This document shows positions 22,866 through 35,526 of a DNA stretch of 64,000 nt, in pieces. The notes beneath the pieces are model-generated. The model was given only the letters and a program-made list of their open reading frames with translations. It ran no database searches and was not told where the DNA came from. Each line of letters begins with the position of its first letter. Position 1 is the stretch's first letter. Position numbers and translations under genes: made by a program. Source of the DNA: Daphnia carinata (taxonomy: Eukaryota; Arthropoda; Branchiopoda; Diplostraca; Daphniidae). Where the stretch lies: NCBI RefSeq assembly GCF_022539665.2, contig NC_081332.1, positions 4,603,803 through 4,667,802 of the forward strand. The letters run 5' to 3'.

Positions 22866-24045
22866 CATGTTATGATTTATTAACAGCAATTAATATTCGA
22901 AAAAAACAAACAAACAAATATATTTTTCAAAAGAATCCCTTTTTTTCTAGCAGTCCCACGTTTCTCTTCGCGTATCATTCGCGATGGAGATGATGGCCAT
23001 GTACTTTTTGCTCGTAAACGAAAAGAAGTTTTATGGAAAACGATGGGAATCGGCCATATTCTTTCAAGCCGTTTGCACTCTTTAAATTGCGGAGACAACA
23101 CACTCGTACAGTTGTAAATCTCCGTGTTAACCCTCCCACACAAGACACCCAGACACTATGGGGGGGGGGGGGGGAGAGAAAGAAAATGCCACGTACGATG
23201 TACTTGAATATATTCCCCCCTTACTTTAAAAAACTGATGCTGGCCGGGGCATTTGATCCCGCAGCATTTGCATGTTTAATTGCTGGGTTTCCGTCTCTCC
23301 TCAGGCACCGAACGTTTTTGTTGCCTCATATTTCCCCTCATCTTTTTTTCTTTTTTCGCTTGCCGCGCAATGAAATAAACACATAAGAGGGAAAACGAAC
23401 GATTTATGTTTTCGCGTTGGAAATAAAAGGAAAACACGCCCCATTGCCTGTTTTCCTATTTTATGCCTTTTCGTGAATATCTTTAAAAAAAAAAAAAAAA
23501 AAATATTAAAAAAGACGGGCCATACAATTCAATAGCCAAAATAGTCGAATAAAAAAAAAGAGAAAGGGTTCCATCCTGTGGATCTTTAAGGTGCATCAAA
23601 GACTTGGAGAAAACGGGGTTCGCACACATGTTCCAGTATTAGATATAATATTCAACATAAAATATACAGGTTACGACCGCAGCTATTATTACGTCTAGAG
23701 CAACAGAGGAAGAAAGAGAGCGTCGCTGCTGTTGTACACACGGCCATTGTTGAACAAAACGTCGTTCAGCGATTCAGAAAAAGGAATAATAGGGTGGTGT
23801 ATTGGATGTGGGGTGCGACAGCGCAACAAGCGTGCTGTGTATGTGTATCGACCATTTTCAAAAAAGAGGGGCGATCAGATATATTGATCCATGTAAATAG
23901 CCAGACTTGGATATTATCGATAGCAGTAGATCTAATTTCCAATAGCTCAAAATTGCCTTCACTGGGTAAAGAGCAAACAAGCGAGTGCAATTCAACCGAA
24001 CGCGTGTATCTCGACACAAAAACAAAAAAAAAAAAAAAAAAAAAG
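22866..24045 (-). other. Upstream intron, part 1: next to the exon
   Basis: Intron just 5' of the exon on the minus strand. Holds G15 at 23160-23174, an A run around 23484-23503 and one ending at 24044, and TATCGATA at 23915-23922 (identical to the Drosophila DRE core). No exon seen. The preceding CUX/CASP segment (FLNVYK..LID-like) was looked for and not found. Confidence -1.
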
Positions 24046-25333
24046 GGGAGTAGCATGAATGCTGGTGGTAGTCAAGGGAAAAAGCAATTGAACTTGTTAC
24101 CAAACCAACGATCTTTGGTGCTGCGCAATCAACACATGAAAGGATGGAGGCAGAAGAGCTTCCTTCATCCAGTTGCCACCGATAGCACAAAAAGGATCGA
24201 CGACAGAGAATCCTATTAATTACTTTGGTGGTTGCTGTCTCATCCCTCATTGGATTTATAAAAAACTAATGATAAAGATCGTCAGGTGTGTAACGCACTT
24301 AACAACAAGTACAACCCGAAAATGGATGAATTTACCCTCTCCAAGGTGTGGATCAATCGATTGTAATTCGTTTTAGCTATTAGACGTGACCATCAGAGCG
24401 TGTTCCACGCATCTTTATCCCACAAGAAAAATTGTGCGGGAACAAGGCGGGCAATTAGAAACGCGCAAAAGTCAATTGTGAAGCAAAATGCAGGGCTCTT
24501 GCAAGACATCAACTTTGAACTGTATTAACTATTCCTTCTTTGTCTATCAACAAATGCACAACACACCATCTGTTTTGAGGAGGGGGGAATATACAAGAGA
24601 TAAAGAGATAGACGGCAAACTCTTGGCTGATTGGTAGTTTCGAGGAGACTCATAGTCGACGCTCAACAGAGTTTTATTCGATTAGGCGCTTCACTAGCGG
24701 TCCGCGAGGGATTGAATCGATAGTCGATATAAAGAGGATAGTGAGATAAAGAGAAAACGAGAGGGAGAAACGTCGATTGCCTCTGATGGTTCAGACACAA
24801 ACGCTAACATTTCTAAGTGATGATTCCCTTTTTTTCCTCTTCATCGACGTTACACGCAGAAATTACACCGGCACACACACACAAACAGATGTGTGCGTTA
24901 TAGAAACATTACAGTTCAAAAAAAAAAAAAAGAAAGAAAAGATGGGCGGCCAATATTCAGCCCCGAGGGGTGCCGACGCTCTGATCGACAGGCAACACCA
25001 GGCAACAGCCAACAGAGTATACACATGCATGTCTAGTAGAGTATAGAACATCAACGAGGACCTTTGTTAGGTCAATACTGAAGCCGACTAATGACGCATC
25101 CAATGGCCATCTGGGGAGCCACTAACCCTCCTCTTCCCCTTATTCTACTTCCATCTTCTTGTTCGTCTCAAAAGAGTTTTCTCTTCTCCTTCCAACTCTC
25201 CTAATAATACAAACACACAGAGGCTACGTAGCCCCCATATCGAGACGATCGCACCCAGGGTACATGTTACACGTTTTCTTTCGAGTTGGGATAGAAAAAT
25301 AAGTGAAGCTACACTCTCAATCGACTTGGCCAG

Positions 25334-25360
25334 TTTTTTTTTTTTTTTTTTTTTTTTTTT
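25334..25360. repeat. Mononucleotide run T27
   Basis: The only run of 15 or more within 24046-30078. Confidence -1.
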
Positions 25361-27181
25361 ACCGACTAGAGATGTTGGCCTGTAGATACAACACAAGAGA
25401 ACGGAGAAGTACTAGCTGTTTGGGGAGGTCAAAATAGACTATAAAATATAGAGAAAAACAACATTCACGGAGGTTAGAAACAAGTCCTGGATATGACCCG
25501 ACTGGGAGCGTATCAAAAAAATATCTAAAAAAACAAAAGAAATGCAATCAAATAAATGATCGACTATCTCTTGATGCGTTTTTGTTTTCCCCCCCCTCAT
25601 CGCATTGAAAAGAAAAAGGGATCATCTTTTGTCGACTGGAAACGCGTTCAACTGTTTGCAAATCGAATTGCGCGCGCGGGACTGTGTGAACAAGAGGCAG
25701 CAGAAAAAAAAAAGAACTAAGGCCGGATGTTGAATCCATTTGTTCCAGTGACATTTATTCAAGGCACAGTGCAACAGCACAGTCTGTTGGGAATCTTTTC
25801 GGCTGTGAACTGATGATGCCCAAGAATCGTATATTTACTATGTCGAACAGAGAGACGGGGAGGGAGGCATAGAATGACAGAGTAGCAAAGCAGCTCAGCT
25901 CGTTTATTCTCGTCGTCGTTCCCCTACCCTTTTGTGTTTTTGTATTATTCATCCATCAGAAATGAGATGGAAAGATATGAAATGATACGATATTCGATTC
26001 GAAGAAGACAATTCCGCCAGCCTTTTTCTTTTTGTTTCGAACGGGCCGGATGAGTCGCTACAAAACTTCCTCTCTCCCCCCCCCCCTTTTCACGTCAGTA
26101 TAGAACAGCTGCAAAAAGTTTGGAAACAGTCTGATGATGATTCAATCATTAACCAACATTTTTAATTATCAACCCCTTCCCCCTTCCATCTGACGAGAGA
26201 ACAAAAAAAAAAAGGCGAAGACACTGCCGGATTTCAGAAAACGAGGAATGGGGTTGATTCTATGTTATAAATAGGCCAAATCTAATAAGGACTACACACG
26301 ACCGTTAACAAAAAGCGAGTCACAAGAACAAAAGGCAGTGATGACTACGTGAGTGAATGCCGAGACAACCTCCCCCCCCCCCCAAACTGTATAATTAGAA
26401 CAGATAACGATGTTGCTTCAGTGACAACAGCGAAAAATGGCGCGCACTCTTTCGTTTAGCATAAAAGAAATTAACTAAATCCCCTTGCCTCACCGTTTGC
26501 GTAAATGATATTTTTCAATCTAGAGGAAATGTATCAAAAGACATAACGATGAAAAAAACAAGATTAACGCCCTGATGAAATTGAATCCAAGAAAACTATG
26601 AATTTGAAAGGCGGGAACGAAATGCGTGAAAAAAAAATGAGAAATCAAGAAACTTAATAAAAAAATATTGGATTCAAATTGAAGAGGATATCTTTTTACG
26701 CAAGATCCATTTACATCGAATAAAAACATTGATGTAGGACTAATATATCTAGATGTTTACCACAAACGAATGGTAGGGGTTGCCGGATGGGCGCACACGC
26801 TGATGGATCTTAATGGAGTCCAATGGGCTGGACGACCTCGCCGGACATAACTTTTGTTCAGTTTGTTTCTTTTCACCAAGAGTTGCTGACTCGAGACGCT
26901 CACAGCACTTAGTTGTACACATAGTCGCTAAGTAGAAATTGTTGCAATCACACACACAGAAACACACACACACAAAAAAAGAAAATTGAACACTTGACGA
27001 TCGACGATCGAACATTCTAGACAGTTCACATGTTCTCGTCAAGACTCGTCAAGCGACACTGAAACAATAGGCGCGAAAATGCCAATTGACAATAGATTCT
27101 GAGGAGAAAGGGTTCGAATTTATGCAGAACAAAATCAGAAACGACAAACAAGTCGATGGAGGAGGAAGGGTTTGCATTTTG

Positions 27182-27390
27182 CTCTCTTTTTTTATGGCGA
27201 CGGTCGCCATTTTTTATTTTTTGTTATCTTAACCCCCTCGAATGACTAAGCTCTGGCAAACATGTGGGCGCGTGTCAAGGACATTTTCAACAACAATTTC
27301 AACCCTCCCTCTTGGAGGTGGTCATTATGCAAACTCATCCCCCTTTCGCAGAAATGGCGCCATTTTAAGTATCGATGATGACGCCATCTT
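27182..27390. promoter_or_regulatory. Cluster of palindromic GCCAT (Pho/YY1-type) sites; candidate Polycomb-type element or promoter
   Basis: Seen: ATGGCGAC-G-GTCGCCAT at 27194-27210 (8-bp arms), AAATGGCGCCATTT at 27352-27365 (perfect 14-bp palindrome) and ACGCCATCTT at 27381-27390. Together these give five GCCAT cores in about 200 bp, counting both strands. CTCTC (GAGAG) is at 27182-27186 and an octamer-like ATTATGCAAA lies near 27324. Known: Pho in Drosophila and YY1 in vertebrates bind GCCAT, preferring CGCCATNTT, and Drosophila Polycomb response elements combine Pho and GAGA sites. Homeobox genes are typical Polycomb targets. Inference: a candidate PRE-like or promoter element in the host gene intron; this is not proof of function. 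Confidence -1.
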
Positions 27391-30300
27391 AACTATTGAT
27401 AATAACTATCAAGCAGACGACGATTGCAATGTAACGTCTGGAATGTGTCGCAGACGAAATGAATAAAAAAAAACCCGGAAATAGAAAAATTGGATCAACA
27501 AGTCCATTTTGCCTACACACAAGGAAAAGTAAACGTGAAAGGATTGCTTCCTTTTTATAGCAGCTGAGTTTGGGATTCCATCAATAAATACATGAGCAAA
27601 CAAAACAAAAGACGAAAGCACCTGTGGCTATATGTAATAGTAGGCATCAGGGCTGATTGCGTGACGTTGGGCTATAAGCTGATACCTATTGCCTTATTGA
27701 TTATTAGTTTCCCTCTGTGATACAAGTGTGTAGAACTATTACCAACTGCAGAAACAACGGTGCACAATCCATATTTCAAGCCGTACACGTTTTGGAAAGA
27801 GGAGAGACAGCTTTGGGCTGTACACGGCCTCCCAATTTATCGACGAGTTCGGTGGAGAAACGAAAGAGCACAAAACAAATGGCATATCAGCCGAAAGGCA
27901 TGTGATTGTTATGTCTACTCGATGTGCGGTGCAAAGTGCATAGCACGTCCGATCGATATTGGTTTCGGTTCAAACTTCCTCAAAACATCTTCCGTCGTTC
28001 ACGGGAATTCGTATTTTAACGATTTTAGGAACGAGAGAAATCAATTGACAATTTCGTTCACTAATTCAGTTGTTTTTTAGTCAATTTCGTGTCGTTTTTA
28101 GTTTGTTTTTCTCTTCAGATTTTGTTTGGTTAGCAGACGACAGAAACGAAAGGACAAGAGGATGTCCAAGAGGCGGAGGGACCATTCGACATGCTTCAGC
28201 GTGGATTCAACAAGTCTTCCAAACAGTGTGAACTTTTTTGTCCGTCTCGTTGTCCGGCTGTTTTGCCTCGATGATGACGTTGCATAACAAGTTTTAAAAA
28301 ACTCTCTCCGGTTGTCCCTTTTTCCGTTCTAATTCTTTTATCAAAGCAGATCATCCCACCGAAGAAAAGGATTACTGTTGACTAGTTTCGAATAATCGCA
28401 ACAGGAGGTAAGAAACAAAATCAAGTTGTCAAACATAAATTTTTTTAAAAAACAATTTTAAAACCATTCGATTAATGTAAAAATTGACCGCTATAAATTG
28501 TTTCGTTTGCTGCGACGAGCGTGACCAATGATAGATTCTAAAGAATCCTGTATATATTGCGTTTCTAAACACAACAGGCTCTAGCACCCACCGTAAAAGA
28601 AAGAAAAAAAAAGAGGGACAAAAGAAAACACTTGAACACGTTCATTGTGCCGGTGTAGGCAAGTCGGACAGGTCGAAAAAGGTTCACCTTTCTACCTTTT
28701 ATTCTTAAGGGAGAGGTAGGTGAAGGGCGACGAGTGATGTGCTCGAGTGAATCTATTGAGTCATCGACTGCCGAACTCGAAGGGGCGATAGCTTTTCGAG
28801 CCAACACGTAACAAAGATCAACGATGACGTGGTAGAAATCGACAGGTATAATACGAAGGGCCCATTTTTTTTTTCTCTCCACCTCATTTTATTTTAAAAT
28901 GTCCGAAAACGAATAAGAAAGACCAGGTATTAAAAAAAAGGGTTGTCCAATTCTCTTTTCTTAAATATATTTTTCCCACCTGTTCCAGGTTCTCCAGATG
29001 GAAAGAAGTAGGAAAAAAAAATATGTGAAACAGTCTTGGCCCTATCAAACATCTGGGCACACAACAGCTAACACAAGCACTTAGACAACGCCATACTTGG
29101 TCATCATTGCCACCAAGTCCGTTCGGTTTCTCTACCACGTCTTAGTCAAATGTTTTATGACGAGTTTTTGTGTGTCCTCGTCGTCACGATAAAAGAAATA
29201 GCAACACGGATATTTGTGTCGGATTCTTGAAGGCCCGAAAACACATTGATCAGCCGGGACAGATTGTGAAAGACCTCCACGAATGCTAGAAATGATTTCA
29301 CGAAAAAGGAGTCGGATCCGTTCATCATGACTAGGCGATTAATAATAAAAATACGTGTGTGTTTGTAAAAGGTATAGAAGCGAATAGGAAGGTATGAATA
29401 CGTCTCGGATCATTGAATTGTCTATATGCTACCCTTGCAACAGCAAACGTGACGCTGACGCAATCTTATAGAAATGATTGCATTGAAAAAGCGAGAAATT
29501 ATGAAAACAGACAGAAGAAAAAGATTTGAAAAATAAAATGTCTCCCAAAAAATCGTTGGAATTTCTGTGAATAAAATAGGCGTACGTGTACATTTCAACA
29601 TTTATTCCTTTTTTCTATAAGTGGATGATCCAGCTGGGTAAATAACCTTTTCAGTCTAAGAAAAAAAAAAAATACTCTCATCATCAAGGTAAACTGCGAT
29701 GGACAAAAGTGAGCAATCGCGTCATCTGTTCGACCTACATTTCGTGTGGAAAATTTGGTTAAATTCCGCCCACACACCCACTTCCATCACTACGTCCAAC
29801 ACAATTTACGGAAAGAAAATCTTCATTTATTCTAAAGAAAGAAAAAAAAGAGTTCTTCTTGCCTAGAAACAGTACGTGATCCACATTGATCCAAAGATAC
29901 GACAGAAAATGTAGAACACATTACGTCAAGCTCGGGCAGCCGGCGCAATGATCTTGAACAAGAGCATTTCTTCCGCGTTGGCCTCTATAACGAATTGCCT
30001 TCTCTTTTTTCATCTATTGCATTTTCAAACCATTTTTTATATGCTTCTCATTTTGTTTGGATGCACTGCTCAAAACGAAAAAAAAAAAAAAAAAAAGTGA
30101 GGGAGGAGAATCCCGCCGAGTCTCCTTCTGTCAACTGACAAGTTGCGCGCATCATAAAGAAAGAACGAAAAGGAAATAAGATGAGAAACAAACATGTCGT
30201 TTGGAGCGATCGTTCGATTCACGGGAAAAAGCAGAAAGGACGGGAGCCTGTTCTTCACCCATTTCCCGTCAACGCGGTCATCCATCACGCAACGAGCCGC

Positions 30301-33300
30301 AACAGAAGCGGCAGCAGCGTACAGTATATCCAACAACATATTGCGCGTACTCTCCCGCCGACAATAGCGGCGACTTTTCGTCACGAGAAAATCATCTTTT
30401 TTTGTTCTCTTCTTCTTTTTCAAAAATAACTCATTTTTATTTCAGAGAATACGAGAAAACTCAGTGCCCAGCAGCCGGCCTGGAATTTCTCGAATAGGCA
30501 TTCGAGTTTCTTTTGTTTTCACGGTTACTTTTTTTTTTGATGGATTCAAATGAAAAGATAACGAAAGGGAACACACATCAGAGATACATTCCACATCACG
30601 ACGGCAATCATCATAAATATCAGTGGGAAATTGAATTCTTGGGATTTTCTTACGCAGGGAGAAAGGTACAAAAAAAGAGGGGGGCTGAAAAAAATGGAAA
30701 ACTTAAAAAAAAAAAAAAAATGCAACAATCGATTTCTCACCGCCAAAAAGGTGTGGAAAAAAGGTGATTGACGTCGCAATCATCCTAAATATTTCCCCTC
30801 GATGAGCACCTTTTAACACAAGAAGAAGAAACACCTTGTGGTTTTCGTCATTCTCTCCTCTCTCTCTATCGATGAGAAGAGGGGAAACATACGAAAAAAA
30901 AAAAAAATAGTTAAGGACAATGGCTTGTGAGTGCACTTGTTGCATCAGGTGAGAAAACATAGTCTTTATCCTCCTGTAACCATCCCCATAAAGAAAATGT
31001 TGTACCTGTTGATAGAAAAAGGAGGAGAATTGGAAAGGGAAGCAGAAAAAAACGTTTCACAATCGACACATTCTCAAGTTTCTCTCTCTGATTTAAGGGT
31101 CTCTTCGCATACGAGTCCTCCTGACGTGGTTGTCATGGCAACCGCAGGTTTTCTCGAGTTGATTTTTGTAATAAAAAATGAATTCAAGAAAAAAAAAAAA
31201 CGAGTAATAATAACCCTGCAGACATTTATTTCAGAGCCCCTCTAATAGATGCTATCCAACTCGTTTTCAAACTGATGACCGACTGGACATGTCTCTATAG
31301 ACGGACACGCAACCCCCTCCTGCCCATTTCTTTAAGGTGTAATGCTATGCAACAGTCGGACGCTTCTCATCCGTGTACCAGCTGACTCTCCCTCCTTCTT
31401 CAACGTCTTGCAGTGGCTCTTTTTTTTTTATTGTTAAAGAAAAAAAACAACAACAAAAGAGGGAGGCAATAGCATTTTTTAAAAAAAGAAAAGGTATATA
31501 CAAACAAGTCAGGAGAGTTTGAGGTGAATGTTGCACACGGTGAGTCCACATAAAGCATTATTTAAAGTGCGCGATGGAAACGAGTGGCGACTAGGAAAAA
31601 CCCACTGGAGAAACACGTAAAATGAAATTAGGTACAAATAAAATGGGAATTTTCATTCCCCCCCTCCCCCTCCTTCCATCTGTACTATTAAATTCGCATC
31701 AAAAACGTCGAAGAGAGCATTTATATTTTCAAAATAAATAAATAAACAAAAAAAAACGTAATTTTTGAAAAGAATTGGGTCATTAATAAAAGGCCACATC
31801 GCACCGAGATAAAACAACACGCACTCCATGTACCTGTACGGCAAACGGAAGTGACTAATCAAGATCATTAACTCTTATATTATTTCCCCCCTCTGTTCGA
31901 TTTTTTTCTTCTTCTGACGGTTGTTGTTCTCTTTTATTTTTATCGTTCTCCAAAAAAAGGGGAGAGTTTTTTTTTCTTTTCAAAGCACAAGAAGAAAAAC
32001 TAAAGAATTAAATTTATTTCTCTTCTTCAGCTGGTAAAACACACACGCCATCGTGTTGTAGAGGATCCGGTGTTATCGGTCAAAAGAAACGGCATTTCCT
32101 TTATTACTCTATTCAACTACAGACTTGCCAGTAAAGAGGATGACGATAGGCTAACTATTATTACAGCCTTTCATATGTACATCTCGATATATAAATATTC
32201 TTTCAACAGCAATACACGAACCCTCCGGCAAATGGGGCAGGAAATAGGTCTTTTTTCTTTCCTCACTTAGCCCCCTTTTCCCGGCACTCAAGAAGCGAAT
32301 AATGCAAACACACAAAGCTGACCTTATGCTGTTGTTACGAGTTTCTTTTTTTTTCTTTTTCGCCTTACGTGCTGATTAGATATTTCTTTTTCAAAAATCC
32401 CACAATGTCATGGTAAAAGAACAACAAAGGATGATTGATTTTCCACCTTGATCAGAGATTGAGAACATCCTGGCGCGCTCTAATGACAATTATTCATCAT
32501 CAAACATCCGCTTTTGTTCTCTAAGCCAAAATATGACGTTCACCCACAAAAAAAAATATAAAATCCGTTGCGTGTGATTTTTTTTTTGTGAATTATTTCA
32601 TTCGGAATTACTCCGTGAGATGACGATCCGTTTTCCTCCACCTTTTCGCACTTTTATAACAAGACATAAAAATGAAGGAAGAGCGCGCCATGGTGGCAAT
32701 CAAAGTGGCCGTTATCAACAACGGCAAAAGTTGGATGAAAAAAAAAAAAAAGGTCGTCGTCATAGACCACGTATATAAAACACCATAAATAAATAAATAA
32801 GAAGTAAACATTTATTTATTTTTTTCTTTTAAAGAATAGAGTTATGGTTGTAAGAAAAAAGGGGGCGGAGGCCTGTTTCTATCACCGCTAGCGGGGTCTC
32901 TTTTTTTTTCAAAAAATATTGCGTGCAGAATGACAAAAGAAGGACGACAGGAGCGCCTCCTTCTTGATCTCTTCGAACTGACAGACATGCAAAGAGAGAA
33001 AGAAAAAAAAAATACGACAGGAAATCGAGTCTTTCGCCCATTGCTTTACGTGTACCGGTAACAACACACACATACAAAAAATAAGGTTTTAATATTAAAA
33101 ATAGGCGCGTCACTATAGCGGTGATGCTATAAAGCACCGAAAATTTTCTTTATGACTTTTCTTTTTCGAATAAAAAAAAAATAATTCCATCAAAAGGAAA
33201 AAAAAAAGGATGGAGAGTAGTAAGCTACCGAGTAATGGCGATATGAAAGAGAGGACAAAGGATACCATATACCGAAAAAGGTGAGATTATTTATGTGATT

Positions 33301-35526
33301 ATGGACGTTATTATTAAGCGAGAATTGGAAGGAAACTTGTCGTGATGTTTTCTCTCGCAATTTCACTTGCCTTTTGTTTGCTGTATCGCTTGCATCTCCC
33401 TACTAACACGGTTGCCATTCTCTCGATCAAGAAAGTTTGAGGGGGGGAGTCATTAATAAGCGACTTCCGGTACGGTTCCTTGCCGTGCCATTTCTTTTTT
33501 TTTTTTAAGTACATCTGTGATGCGTGTCTTGGATAATATAGCCTCTATAGATTTCGATAGGGCCATATTTATATACACGTACATAATAAACATCCATTTT
33601 TCTCATTTCCCTTTGGCCCTTGATAACGCCCCCCTAACGTCCCCGATGGCCGTTTTTTTTTTTTTTCATGTTTAAACAACAGCAACCAGACATAAACTGG
33701 TTTCCAATCGACGGGAAACAAAAAAAAAAAAATAACGATCGCTATAATTATTGTGAGCCACTATTTAACTCGGTCCCTGAAAAAGAAAGGGAGAAAATGA
33801 GGGACGCCAATGAGAAAACTGTCAAACAACGATCGGTATAGAACGCGGTACTCAGAGTCGCGTGATTCATTTTCCCGATCGTTTTTTTTCTCCTGAAATA
33901 ATTTCTTTCGTTTGATTCTCTTGTCGTTCGGTCACGCTCGACAGCCACGCCACCTGCTCCTTGATCCAACAACAAAGCACACACACACACACACACACTC
34001 AGGTGTATTATGAGGAACATACGTAGCTCAACCAAGCGATCAACCGCAGGGCACCGAAATGATTGGAAAATGCTCCTATTTTTCATCTTGTTGTTTTATT
34101 TTGGTTACAAAATTGTATAGACGTCATCTATTTTTTTTTCTAATTCTCAAATTTATTCATTTTTCCTCATCTTCAAATTTTTTTTTTTTCTCTTCCCCCC
34201 CTCATTTATTGTATTGCACCGCAAAACGTTTCGCTCCATCGCCGGTCAATAATCTGATTCGAATAAACCGCCCCAAACCGATAGGGGGGGAAACGCGGGA
34301 CGTTCAAAAACCCCCCTTACACGTGCCTGATGATTTCAAAAGCGGTCAATGACAACGTGACGAAAACATGCACAGAACGCACAAGGACATATAAATAGAA
34401 AAGATATTAGGGCCAATGTGAGATGGAAGAATTTTTTCTTTTTTCTCCATCATTTCCCTTTTTTTTTTTTTATCCGCTGTCTGTCACAAGTCTTGTCTGT
34501 TTCTATATGGACATCAGTGCCGGAACGCCATTCAAACGCAATCGACCGAATCGACCAAACGTTCGCTTGGCTTAACTCGAAACTTTTTTTTTTTCCCTCT
34601 TTAAATAAAAAAAAAAAAGACGAAGAATCAGAGAAAGATAAGATAGATAGAGATAAGGGGACAAGAAAAGAAGTGAAGGAAGTACTCTTCCATCATCATC
34701 GTTCGTCATCCGTCTCTTATTTTCTTGCGTCCCTCTTCTTCTTTTTTTAATGAAATCACTGAAAGAATTGACCGATCCAGATCGATTCGGTTGCCACATT
34801 TAATTGATTTCCTTTTGTTTGTTTTTTTATTAAAGAAGAAAAAAGATTTAATTAGTGTTTTTTCTAAAGATGATATTCAATACGTTTTATAGGGTTTGGA
34901 TAGAGTCACACAGTTATCAATACCCAACAAGAAAGAGAAGGTTTTAGATCTGTTTTTTATAGGGTGGTGGAATATGACGAGAAGGAAAGACAAGTCGGGT
35001 GGGGTATATCCATGACGGATTCGCCCCGTTCCGGCTGCCGGAGCGCCGCGCATTTCATTTCCGCCCGGCGACACACAGAACACAACACCCCCCTCACCAA
35101 AAATAAAAATCCCTTTTTTTTTTTTTTTCTTTCTCCCCTTTAACGTAAAACCTCCCACGAACATGAAAAGGATTTGAATGTTGGCGGGTACAAACATTTG
35201 GTTTTGTTCTCCATTTCCCCGTTTTTTGCTTATAGTGTCGCTTTCAAAAAAGAAAGGCCACAATCGCTATATCGATATGGCCACAACGGCCATAATGCAA
35301 TCGTACTCATTCAACTTGTCCTATTTTTATCTGCTTTATTTTTTCCAAGTCCTTTTCAATCTAAGTTTATTCATCTGATTGGTTACAGCACGAACGTTGG
35401 CTGTTCTACCTGCGTAAGTTGCTCTAAAAAAAATTGAGCATTTGCAGATAACGTTGTCAATTGTATTTTTTTTTTTTTATTGGCGGAGGGTGAATGTGCG
35501 TGCCACTGTTTACCTACTCCTCCGGA

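Larger units (their letters stand above)
24046..30078 (-). other. Upstream intron, part 2: homopolymer-poor island
   Basis: Six kilobases with only one mononucleotide run of 15 or more (T27 at 25334-25360), unlike both flanks. There are still C11 at 26076-26086 and C12 at 26372-26383. An open frame of 106 codons at 27760-28080 (plus) is not built from repeats but has no motif, similarity or splice context that I recognise. The low repeat content suggests older or more constrained sequence; the Pho/YY1-like cluster at 27.2-27.4 kb lies here. Confidence -1.

Noticed and set aside
28970-29010. Possible minus-strand microexon ending HLENLEQ before GTGGGA
   Set aside because: Coiled-coil-like residues, but the implied exon would be only about 12 nt, with no matching CUX/CASP segment.
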